From Dactylosporangium siamense (GTDB lineage: Bacteria; Actinomycetota; Actinomycetes; Mycobacteriales; Micromonosporaceae): 64,000 nucleotides of DNA. Position 1 is the first letter of the stretch. The number at the start of each line of letters is the position of its first letter. A program made the position numbers and the translations under genes. Shown here piece after piece: positions 18,852 to 25,646 of this stretch. Below the pieces are notes generated by a model. The model saw only the letters and a program-made list of their open reading frames with translations. It did no database searches and was not told the origin of the DNA. The stretch spans positions 1-64,000 of the forward strand of contig NZ_BONQ01000087.1 of the NCBI RefSeq assembly GCF_016862795.1. Direction: 5' to 3'.

Positions 18852-19029
18852 GTTGATTTCCTTCAGGGGAATCTCAGCTGCTGCTCGCTCGCGTATCCGG
18901 GGGCTGCCCGGCGCGTCGGGACGTCCGCTGCGGTGCCTACCTCACCGCGGCCGTCAAGCGGTCATTCACATTACGCGCGGCGCGTCCACCACTCCACCGA
19001 ATATCGCAGCGTTCCATCAGATCCGGGCA

Positions 19030-19956
19030 TCACGCGGTGCGGGCCGCGTGGCGGCAGGACTCGGCGAGGAAGCAGCGTCGGCAGTCCGGGGTGCTCACGG
19101 TGCATGTGTCGTAGGCGACCTGCTGGATCAGCGGGTGAACGCGCGCCAGGTCCGGGCCGTAGGCGAGCAGGTCCGCGGCGACTCGGCGGCAACCCGGGTT
19201 GGTGAGGCCGCCGTCGTAGTCGGTGAGACCGAGCCGGTAGGCGACCCGCATCAGGTGCTGATCGATCGGCACCGTGTCCGCGGCGTCGTTGACGATCGTC
19301 ATCACGACGGCGGCGGTATGTGTGCCGACACCGGGCAGCGACGTCAGGAGGTTGTTCAGTGCGCCCGAGTCGGAGCCGCCGATCAGCTGATCGAAGAGCG
19401 TCGTGCCGCGCCTGGTGAGGATCGCCGCGGTGGCGTGCAGGCGGGCGGCCTTGACCGCGCCGAGCGGTCTGACCAACTGGGTCAGTCTGGGCAACGGCAG
19501 GGCGAGAAGTCGTTGAGGGGTGAGTCCACCGCATTCGGCGGCGAGTCGGGGGAACACCTTCCGTACGGCCGCGGCGGGTCGGGTCTGGGCCAGGACGGCC
19601 AGCACGAGCGTCTCGAACGGCGATCCTGCCAGCAGGATCATGCCCTGGTGATGTCGGCGCAGCGCGCTCAATGCCGGGTGGCCCGCAAGGGCCATGGCAC
19701 CGACCTGTTCACCGTTACGGAACGTGGCCGTCAGCAGATTCCGCAACAGCTCTTCTTCCGGGCCGGTCCGGAACGAGAACCGCAGCCCGCCACGGTCGCT
19801 CTCGACTCGGACCCGGATGCCCTGCCCGTGCAGGTGGAAGGTGCGTTGCCAGGCGCCGGCCCCGATCATCTGCCAGGCCAGGGCAGGGAGCTGCAGTTGC
19901 ATGGTGGCCGCGAGATCGGGAGTGTTTTCGCAGGCCAGGCTCAATGTGGTAGGCAT
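19030..19956 (-). CDS. HhH-GPD DNA glycosylase with an iron-sulfur cluster
   Basis: 308-residue base-excision-repair glycosylase. After an about 110-residue N-terminal beta domain (AlkA/OGG-like layout) comes an HhH-GPD fold with hairpin LPGVGTHTAAVV and catalytic Asp in VPIDQHLMR. The C-terminal cysteines follow C-X6-C-X2-C-X5-C, exactly the endonuclease III [4Fe-4S] loop. The Lys that gives endonuclease III its lyase activity is His here (GVGTHTA), so I predict a monofunctional glycosylase. The lesion is unknown. The GCCACTTC repeats at 20065-20097 lie upstream. Confidence 0.82.
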   Translation of the reverse strand: MPTTLSLACENTPDLAATMQLQLPALAWQMIGAGAWQRTFHLHGQGIRVRVESDRGGLRFSFRTGPEEELLRNLLTATFRNGEQVGAMALAGHPALSALRRHHQGMILLAGSPFETLVLAVLAQTRPAAAVRKVFPRLAAECGGLTPQRLLALPLPRLTQLVRPLGAVKAARLHATAAILTRRGTTLFDQLIGGSDSGALNNLLTSLPGVGTHTAAVVMTIVNDAADTVPIDQHLMRVAYRLGLTDYDGGLTNPGCRRVAADLLAYGPDLARVHPLIQQVAYDTCTVSTPDCRRCFLAESCRHAARTA

Positions 19957-20064
19957 CGGTGCACCTCATCGGCGGATCTGGGACGGCGAGGACGGCCGAG
20001 ATGCCATCGGGTCCGCCCCGCGTCGCCGCGAGCGCCATTCGGCGCTGGACGCGCCGATGCCGAT

Positions 20065-20097
20065 GCCACTTCGGAGGTGTGCCACTTCCGAAGTGGC
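20065..20097. promoter_or_regulatory. GCCACTTC triple repeat upstream of the glycosylase
   Basis: GCCACTTC occurs directly at 20065-20072 and 20081-20088 and inverted (GAAGTGGC) at 20090-20097. The last two form a palindrome with one central base; the outer copies form an 11-bp stem. It could be an operator or an RNA hairpin, about 110 bp before the gene. Confidence 0.45.
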
Positions 20098-20158
20098 GCT
20101 CTACGTGCCCGCCGCGTTACACGTGGTGCGACAGGGGCTCTGCGTGCTGGTGCTCAAG

Positions 20159-20196
20159 AACGGTGGTTGATCGGTGTACCCCGACCAACCACCGTT
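20159..20196 (-). terminator. Terminator of the glycosyltransferase-microprotein operon
   Basis: AACGGTGGTTG (20159-20169) and CAACCACCGTT (20186-20196) form a perfect 11-bp stem. It lies 34 bp past the microprotein stop on the minus strand. There is no T-run. Confidence 0.65.
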
Positions 20197-20230
20197 GTGG
20201 TCCATGAGCACGGCGCCGGCCCGGCGACCG

Positions 20231-20389
20231 TCAGTGCTGCCGCCGGACCCGGGGCACCAACCGGAGCAGCGCGAAGCCGCCCATGATCAACGTGGCGGCG
20301 AGCACCACCTGCCAGCCGATCGACAGTCCGGTCACCGGCAGTGTCGCAACACCGGCGCCCGTTCCACCGGCGACACTTCCTCCGTACAT
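20231..20389 (-). CDS. 52-residue membrane microprotein with LPVTG motif
   Basis: Small gene directly behind the glycosyltransferase (12 bp gap) with a strong GAAGGAG ribosome-binding site. The protein starts MYGGSVAGGTGAGVAT, followed by LPVTG, a hydrophobic helix (WQVVLAATLIMGGFALL) and a basic end RLVPRVRRQH. That is the exact order of a sortase sorting signal: LPXTG, hydrophobic span, positive tail. Yet there is no signal peptide and only 16 residues precede the motif, so it is not an ordinary surface protein. It may be a small membrane partner of the glycosyltransferase or a minimal sortase substrate. A perfect-stem terminator follows, which supports a two-gene operon. Confidence 0.75.
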   Translation of the reverse strand: MYGGSVAGGTGAGVATLPVTGLSIGWQVVLAATLIMGGFALLRLVPRVRRQH

Positions 20390-20401
20390 GTGCACTCCTT
20401 C

Positions 20402-21601
20402 TCAGTGATTGATCCATTCGCGGTCAGCACCACGAACCGTCTTCCACGCCGCCAGCCAATACACGCCGGCGCGCCATTGTTCGAACAGCCACTCGGGCAG
20501 CATCGACGCCGCCAGCGCGATGTCACCGGGACGACCCGACCGGACCGTCCAGACCCGCTCGAGGAAGAAAAGACCCGTCAACGGCAGCCAGCGCGGGTCG
20601 AACGGCAGGCTGCCCGTCACGGCGAGGAACAGGGCCAGGAACGCGAGATACGCCGGCACCAGCAGCGACCCGGTGTAGATCGCGATCTGGCGGACCCAGG
20701 TGCCGAACGTGCGCCGGTTCATCCCGTACAGGCGGAGGCTGTCCAGCATGCCCCGCTGCCAGCGGACCCGCTGATCCTTCAGCGCCTTCCAGGTCGGCAT
20801 CGACTCCGTGATCGCGGTGGCTTTCGACGGCGCCATCGGCCGGTAGCCGAGCGCCCGCACCGCGAACGTCAACTCGATGTCCTCGGTGGCGGTGTCGCGG
20901 TGGTACAGCTCACCGCGGTAGCCCGGGAGCCGGCCCTGACCGCGGGCGATGAGCACATCCCGGATCACGCGGACCTGGAGCAGGGTGGCGACACCGGACA
21001 GCACGAGCGCCTTGTCCATGCGCCGGGCGACCTGCCGCGCGAACCGGGCGTACTCGTTGCGCTGCAGCCGATCGAGCAGGGTGGTGCCGTTGCGCGACGT
21101 GTGGAAGCTGGCGCAGGCGGCGCCGACGGGTCGCCGCCCACGGCGTCCGGTGCGGGGCCGGGTGAGCGCCCTGACGGCATGCTGCGTGAAGTCCGGGTGC
21201 AGGACGCTGTCCGCGTCGGTGACGAGCAGGAAGTCGTCGTCGGCGAGGTCGGGCAACAGGTTGATGACGGCCCAGTTCAGCGCGCCGGCCTTCTTGTGGG
21301 GGTTGTGACCGGGGAACTCGAACACCTCGGCGCCGGCGGTGGCGGCGATCTGGGCGGTGTTGTCGGTGCAGTTGTTCGGCACGACAACGATCCGGTCGAC
21401 CGGCGGGGACCATTGCCGTCGCAGCGCCCGGATGGTGTCGGTGATGGTCTCGGATTCGTTGTATGCGGGAACCAGCGCGACGATCTTCGCGGTGGGCCGG
21501 TCATGGCGGGAGCGCTGCCGCGGGAATGCGCGGACGGCGACAGTGGGGTCGCCGTCGGTCTTCTGGCCGGATCCGGATGCGTCGCGCTCGACGTCAATCA
21601 T
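20402..21601 (-). CDS. Family 2 glycosyltransferase, membrane-bound processive type
   Basis: 399 residues. The GT-A domain starts with KIVALVPAYNESETI, then VTDADS (metal-binding DxD), TEDIEL (catalytic region) and QRVRWQRG (the Q-x-x-RW motif of cellulose, chitin and hyaluronan synthases). About two transmembrane helices follow near residues 300-360 (LVPAYLAFLALFLAVTG). It should add sugars from a nucleotide donor to a growing polymer or lipid-linked acceptor at the membrane; the sugar is not predictable. It is co-transcribed with the LPVTG microprotein and divergent, across 466 bp, from a membrane-anchored protein of unknown function. Confidence 0.88.
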   Translation of the reverse strand: MIDVERDASGSGQKTDGDPTVAVRAFPRQRSRHDRPTAKIVALVPAYNESETITDTIRALRRQWSPPVDRIVVVPNNCTDNTAQIAATAGAEVFEFPGHNPHKKAGALNWAVINLLPDLADDDFLLVTDADSVLHPDFTQHAVRALTRPRTGRRGRRPVGAACASFHTSRNGTTLLDRLQRNEYARFARQVARRMDKALVLSGVATLLQVRVIRDVLIARGQGRLPGYRGELYHRDTATEDIELTFAVRALGYRPMAPSKATAITESMPTWKALKDQRVRWQRGMLDSLRLYGMNRRTFGTWVRQIAIYTGSLLVPAYLAFLALFLAVTGSLPFDPRWLPLTGLFFLERVWTVRSGRPGDIALAASMLPEWLFEQWRAGVYWLAAWKTVRGADREWINH

Positions 21602-22067
21602 CTACGTCAATCATGTTGTCGGTCAGGCTGAAGCGCACGGCTGCATTGCCCTTCGGTTTTCATGCCTCTTGGTTTCAGGGGTCTCCGCTGGCTCGCGTGA
21701 CCGATCAACCGTCGACTCGGGACGGGACGCGGCACGACGGACGCGAATTCATGACGGTTGCGGAGCCGACTTTGCTGGAAGCCGTTGTGGGGTCGCAGGG
21801 CAATCGGTGCCGCTTCACCCGGGTGAAATCGCTTGAATGAATCATTGGTCGGCGGGGGGTACGGCGGGGCAATGGCAATGCGTCACTCGCGAACTCATAC
21901 GGCGACCGGTCCGCGGGTGAAGGCACAGTCACCGCAACGTCGGTGGTTTGGTGCGGTGCGTAACGGGGAGTCGACGCCGGCATCTCGAGGCCGGACTGGA
22001 GCGGACGCACGTCGGATTCGCAGACCGCGGTCCGGGTGCGACTTCAGAAACAAAGGACACCTGTTCC
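21602..22067. other. Intergenic region with a palindrome
   Basis: 466 bp between the divergent glycosyltransferase and the gene at 22068. No convincing gene. At 21814-21827 there is a perfect 14-bp palindrome, TTCACCCGGGTGAA, a likely operator between two divergent genes. Composition is more A/T-rich than in the flanking genes. Confidence 0.55.
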
Positions 22068-23120
22068 ATGATCGATGCACCGTCGCAATTTCAAACACCG
22101 AAACCACGCCGCCTGATTCAACCGATCATGATTGTGCCGGCGGTGCTCGCGCTCGTCACGATCGTGTCGATCACCACGTACGTCATGAACGCCGGTAGCG
22201 ACAAGACCCACGCCGTCTCGGCGCCGGTTGCCACGCCGACCGCGTCGCCGCCGCCGCGGTTCGATCCCGACGCCGGTGCGGCGCTGCCGCGCAACCGCGT
22301 CGTCGCCTTCTATGCGGTGCCCGACGCCGCCGTCACCGGCCCGGCACATGAGCTCACCGGGGCGATGCTCGCCCGGCTCAGGCAACAGGCGTCGGTGTAT
22401 CAGCGGCTCGACCCGGCACATCCCGTGCTGGCCGGAATCGATCTCGTCGTCAGCGTGCCGGACCGGAAGCCGGGGCCGGCCGGCACGTACAGCCATCATG
22501 TGCCCGCGGCCACGATCGACGAGTACGTCGAATTCTGTCGCAAGAACAACCTGCTGCTGTTTCTGGACCTCAATTTCGGCTGGTCCGACCCGGTGGCGGA
22601 ATTGAACTTCTTCCGGCCGTATCTCAAGTTGCCGTTCGTGCACGTCGCCGTCGATCCGGAGTGGATGTTCCCGCGGCACAACGGCGTCCCGGGCGTCAAT
22701 CTGTCCAACGTGCGCGCCGCTGACCTCAACCCGCTCATCAGCGCGGTCGCGCGGATGCCGAAGGAATACCAGGTGCCGCGCAAGATGTTCATGATCCACC
22801 AGTACCGGCCCGACGGCGACGACCTGCCCGATCCCTACAACCCGGGCGCGGCGATCATCGCCGACAAGCGGAACCTGATCAACGACAGCCGGGTGGACGT
22901 GGTGATCCACGTCGACTCGGTGGGCGGCTGGCCCGGCGACATCGAGATGAAGACCGGGCAGTACGCCAAATGGGTCGACCAGGGCATGCAGCGGTTCCAG
23001 AACTTCAGGTACGGCGGATTCAAGATCTTCTACCAGCTGGAGTCCAAGAACAAGCTGATGACCGAGGAACAGGTCATGGCGCTCCAGCCGGCGCCGATGG
23101 TCATCACCTACGGCAACTGA
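22068..23120 (+). CDS. Membrane-anchored protein, possible (beta/alpha)8 fold
   Basis: 350 residues, not recognised. A signal-anchor helix (IQPIMIVPAVLALVTIVSIT) near residue 20 and a Pro/Thr linker (TPTASPPPR) place the rest outside the membrane. The body alternates hydrophobic strands with helices: VVAFYAVP, GIDLVVSVP, LLLFLDLNFGW, VHVAVDPEWMF, KMFMIHQY, VDVVIHVDSVG and FKIFYQLE. This resembles a TIM barrel as in glycoside hydrolases; E and D near strand ends (DPEW, LNFGWSD) could be catalytic. The start at 22068 has AAAGGA 10 nt upstream; an earlier frame lacks such a site. It is divergent from the glycosyltransferase, so a shared polysaccharide role is plausible. Confidence 0.65.
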   Translation: MIDAPSQFQTPKPRRLIQPIMIVPAVLALVTIVSITTYVMNAGSDKTHAVSAPVATPTASPPPRFDPDAGAALPRNRVVAFYAVPDAAVTGPAHELTGAMLARLRQQASVYQRLDPAHPVLAGIDLVVSVPDRKPGPAGTYSHHVPAATIDEYVEFCRKNNLLLFLDLNFGWSDPVAELNFFRPYLKLPFVHVAVDPEWMFPRHNGVPGVNLSNVRAADLNPLISAVARMPKEYQVPRKMFMIHQYRPDGDDLPDPYNPGAAIIADKRNLINDSRVDVVIHVDSVGGWPGDIEMKTGQYAKWVDQGMQRFQNFRYGGFKIFYQLESKNKLMTEEQVMALQPAPMVITYGN

Positions 23121-23134
23121 CCCGGGCGGTGGAC

Positions 23135-23176
23135 GGCAGGGCTCGTGCGCCACGGGGGCACACGAGCCCTGCTGCC
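23135..23176 (+). terminator. Terminator between convergent genes
   Basis: GCAGGGCTCGTG (23136-23147) pairs perfectly with CACGAGCCCTGC (23161-23172) over a 13-nt loop. It lies 15 bp after the stop of the gene at 22068. It is symmetric and can serve both sides. Confidence 0.7.
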
Positions 23177-23219
23177 TGTTCCTCTGAGTTCCTTTGAGCT
23201 CGACCCGATCAACGGCGCA

Positions 23220-23507
23220 TTACACGCGGGTGGTGCCGGCAGGCCGCCCGTGTCCGCTCGTCACCCGGGCGGCGATGTAGACGCCGACAACCGCGAGCGC
23301 AATTTGAATGCCGTGCCGGATCCAGTCGACGCCCGAGGTCTGCCCGACCCCGAGCCAGGTGGCGATAAGACCTCCGATCAGCGCGGCGACGATGCCGACC
23401 GCGACAGTGAGCGCGACCGATATGTTCTGCCGGCCGGGCAGGATCAGTCGCGCAAGAACACCGATGATGGCGCCGCCGATAATTGCCCACAAGATCGTCC
23501 CGATCAT
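23220..23507 (-). CDS. GlsB/YeaQ/YmgE-family stress membrane protein
   Basis: 95 residues with three hydrophobic helices: TILWAIIGGAIIGVLARLIL, VALTVAVGIVAALIGGLIAT and IQIALAVVGVYIAARV. This is the compact transglycosylase-associated (PF04226) membrane family linked to general stress. The start at 23507 has a GGAAGGGGG site; a longer upstream frame is non-family. On its minus strand, upstream, GGGTAC and GGGTAG occur near 23551-23564, similar to SigB-type -10 boxes, but no clear -35 was seen. Confidence 0.85.
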   Translation of the reverse strand: MIGTILWAIIGGAIIGVLARLILPGRQNISVALTVAVGIVAALIGGLIATWLGVGQTSGVDWIRHGIQIALAVVGVYIAARVTSGHGRPAGTTRV

Positions 23508-23668
23508 GTCGGCCCCCTTCCTCGTGGCTCGCCCGCAACGCACCCTCCCTACCCACGCGTACCCACATGTCACCTGTCCCACGCGCCGGGCTCGCCTTCG
23601 AGCTTTCGCAGCACTCGTGGCGACTTGACCAGGCCCGTTGTGGCCACTCGCCGGCAACCATCGACGTC

Positions 23669-23780
23669 CTGCGCAGGTTCCTTGTGTGTGGCTTCCAGGT
23701 GCGTTCGCCGGCAGCGTCCTCGCCTTCCCGTGCCGGCAACGCTGCGGTGCCTACTCACCGCGGCGGGCAAGCGGACACCG
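23669..23780 (-). pseudogene. Relic of a HelD-type helicase 5' end
   Basis: This stretch is nearly collinear with the start of the helicase gene at 18781-18850 and with its upstream region at 18926-18961. Shared strings include CTGCGCAGG, GGCTTCCAGGTGCG and CGCTGCGGTGCCTAC. Translated on the minus strand, residues MPA...AGERTWKPHTRNLRRT mirror MPALQDELAAERAHLEASRKALRRM, with gaps. About 76 bp present between the two blocks in the intact gene are missing here, and nothing of the helicase motor remains. It is a truncated duplicate or a remnant of a second HelD gene. Confidence 0.6.
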
Positions 23781-23836
23781 GCATCTTCCGCCGCCATCCC
23801 TGCACCGATTCCCTGTCGTGCGCTACGGTGCTTGAT

Positions 23837-23854
23837 GTTAATAATATTGTTAAC
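23837..23854. promoter_or_regulatory. Operator-like palindrome before higBA
   Basis: GTTAATAATATTGTTAAC is an 18-bp palindrome, 8 of 9 positions symmetric, in an A/T-rich island 15 bp before the toxin start. It is the natural binding site for the HigA-type antitoxin and overlaps the likely promoter. Confidence 0.6.
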
Positions 23855-23869
23855 CGTGGAGGTGCGGCT

Positions 23870-24253
23870 GTGGAGTGGGAGATCCTGATGACCGCGCAGG
23901 TTGAGGAGTTCCTCGACGCGCTTCATGAAGCCGACCGTGACACTCACCGGCTTGTGAATTAGGCAATTCTCGTCCTGGAGCAGAACGGTCCGGCCGAGGG
24001 CAGGCCGTTGGTCGACAGCATCGCTGCGTCGCGGATCACCAACATGAAGGAACTTCGACCGCCGTCCGGCGGTCGAAGCGAGGTCAGGATCTTGTTCGTG
24101 TTCGACCCGTGGCGATCGGCCGTCCTGCTCGTCGCTGGAGACAAGTCCGGACAGTGGAGTCGCTGGTATCGCGAGGCCATACCTGAGGCGGAGCAGCTCT
24201 ACGCCACATACTTGAAGGAGCGAGAAGGGGAGATCGGCGATGGGCAGCGTTAA
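23870..24253 (+). pseudogene. higB: HigB-family (Gp49-like) toxin broken by an amber codon
   Basis: The reading frame is a complete RelE/HigB-like toxin (DUF891, Gp49 type): GTG start with GGAGG, N-terminal MEWEILMTAQVEEFLDAL, and the strongly conserved C-terminal part NMKELRPPSGGRSEVR, DPWRSAVLLVAGDKSGQWSR and YREAIPEAEQLY. Codon 31 is TAG (23960-23962) where a sense codon, probably CAG, is expected; reading resumes in frame to the TAA at 24251. The last 14 bp overlap higA. As sequenced, full toxin cannot be made unless the stop is suppressed or translation restarts downstream, for example at the TTG at 24008. Confidence 0.85.
24053..24078. promoter_or_regulatory. 26-bp palindrome inside the toxin gene
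   Basis: CTTCGACCGCCG and CGGCGGTCGAAG flank only two bases (TC), a 12-bp perfect inverted repeat within the codons for LRPPSGGRSEV. It could form an RNA hairpin or a second operator before higA, or simply reflect codon constraint. Confidence 0.4.
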
Positions 24254-24560
24254 GCGGTGGCGGGACACGGATCACCTCGAGCGTGCGGTCGACACCGCCG
24301 GTGGTCAGGAGGCATTCGACGCCGCGGTCGGTGCCATGGTGGACGAGGCTCGGGGCTGGCGGTTGGCTGAGCTGCGGAAGCGGCGAGAGATGACCCAGGA
24401 GCAGGTTGCGACCCGGATGGGTGTGTCGGTGGCGCGGGTGTCGCAGATCGAGGCCGGCAGTGTCTCCACACAGGACGTGCTGGGCCGCTACATCGCGGCG
24501 CTCGGCGGCACCCTGAAGTTGATCGCAGATTTCGGCGACGAGCAGCTCAAGGTGGCTTGA
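24240..24560 (+). CDS. higA: HigA-like XRE-family antitoxin
   Basis: 106 residues. An N-terminal segment of about 45 residues precedes a classic helix-turn-helix: RREMTQEQVATRMGVSVARV, then SQIEAGSVSTQDVLGRYIAAL. Antitoxins of this type bind the toxin and repress their own operon through the upstream palindrome. It overlaps the toxin frame by 14 bp and appears intact, so it is a surviving antitoxin beside a broken toxin. Confidence 0.85.
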   Translation: MGSVKRWRDTDHLERAVDTAGGQEAFDAAVGAMVDEARGWRLAELRKRREMTQEQVATRMGVSVARVSQIEAGSVSTQDVLGRYIAALGGTLKLIADFGDEQLKVA

Positions 24561-24842
24561 CCACGCTGCTCCGGCCGCGCGTCGTCGTGCGCTTCGACCT
24601 TGTCGACGAGCGCCGGCCCAACCGCTTCTGGCTCGTCCTCGACCGTGGCGGCAGCGAGGTCGGCGTGCAGCCGCCCGGTTTCGCCGAGGACGGCGTCGTC
24701 ACCACCGACACGGTTTCGCTGATTCGTTGGTACGCCGGCGAGCGCTCGCTCGGCATGACCCAGCGGACCGGCCGGATGACCGTCAGAGTTCCCCCGATGG
24801 TTCACCCGCGAGCTGAGCCGGTGGGGTCGCCTCAACCCATAG
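24557..24842 (+). pseudogene. C-terminal fragment of an HxlR-type regulator, frameshifted
   Basis: A TTG-started frame overlapping the HigA stop encodes only the SCP2-like C-terminal domain found in some HxlR-type regulators: VVVRFDLVDERRPNRFWLVL and EVGVQPPGFAEDGVVTTDT. The N-terminal winged helix is absent. Near 24791 a run of five C is one base too long: in the shifted frame the codons read WFTRELSRWGRLNP and a stop at 24840-24842, the expected family ending. So this is a truncated, frameshifted relic, probably left by the rearrangement that brought in higBA. Confidence 0.7.
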
Positions 24843-24931
24843 CTGGGTGTTGTCAACGCCCGGAGGTCGTGGGCGACGTGGTGTGTGGACCCGATCGCTC
24901 GCCATGATGCCGTCTCTTGGACCTGCTGAAA

Positions 24932-25561
24932 TTAAGCGCGGGCGAGCATGGCGCGGACCTCTGTGGCGTCGACGGCGGCGCCGAAGAGTTCGGTGCCCGG
25001 TTCGAAGTGTCTGCCCTCGGGGAGGGGGCCGGCGATCACCGGGTCGAAGCCGAGCTCGTCGATGAGGTCGGCGACGGTCTTGAGGTCGACCGGGTCATCG
25101 CCGGCGATCGCGATGGCCGTGCGGTCGTCTGCACCGGCGAGCTTGGCCCGCTCTTCCAGGTCGTGATAGCCGAGGTGGTTGAACGCCTTGACCACCCGGG
25201 CGCCGGGCAGGAACGCCTGGACGGTCTCGCTCGACGAGGTGCTCGGATCGGTGAGGTCGGGGCGGTGGCCGTCGACCTCCCACCAGTAGTTCATGGCGTC
25301 GATGACGAGCTTGCCGCGGAGCGCGTCCGCGGGGATGGTGCGGTGCTTGCCGAGCGGCAGCGCCAGGATGACCACGTCGGCGCGGGTGGCGGCGTCGTGG
25401 GCGGTGGTGGCGACCGCTCCCGGGGTCAGCACCTCGATCGTGAGCGCGATCTGCGCCGGATCGCCGGACCCGGCGATGAGCACCTGGTGGCCGGCGGCGA
25501 CGGCGAGCCGGGCGAGCACGGTGCCCACCTTGCCCGCGCCGAGGATCCCGATGACGGTCAT
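24932..25561 (-). CDS. NADPH-dependent F420 reductase-like protein
   Basis: 209 residues with one Rossmann domain: [20 protein letters not shown] binds the dinucleotide, [11 protein letters not shown] is a core strand, and VIDAMNYWW and [10 protein letters not shown] are family signatures of the F420-oxidoreductase-like NAD(P)-binding group. It may supply reduced cofactor to the two LLM oxidoreductases encoded upstream on the same strand (85 bp gap). Related proteins also act on other substrates, so F420 use is inferred. GGAGG precedes the ATG. Confidence 0.78.
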   Translation of the reverse strand: MTVIGILGAGKVGTVLARLAVAAGHQVLIAGSGDPAQIALTIEVLTPGAVATTAHDAATRADVVILALPLGKHRTIPADALRGKLVIDAMNYWWEVDGHRPDLTDPSTSSSETVQAFLPGARVVKAFNHLGYHDLEERAKLAGADDRTAIAIAGDDPVDLKTVADLIDELGFDPVIAGPLPEGRHFEPGTELFGAAVDATEVRAMLARA

Positions 25562-25646
25562 GCCGCCACCTCCGCTGCGCTCCGGCGTCGGCCTGACCCA
25601 AAGGCTGCACCCATGATGACCGGCTCGTCGCTCCGCTGCGGGGCGG

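Noticed and set aside
18852-19029. Rifamycin-associated element upstream of the HelD/HelR gene
   Set aside because: The long inverted repeat expected for this element was not found, so the rifampicin-resistance link is unsupported.
22044-23153. Long reverse frame opposite the gene at 22068
   Set aside because: His/Val/Arg-rich shadow of the true gene.
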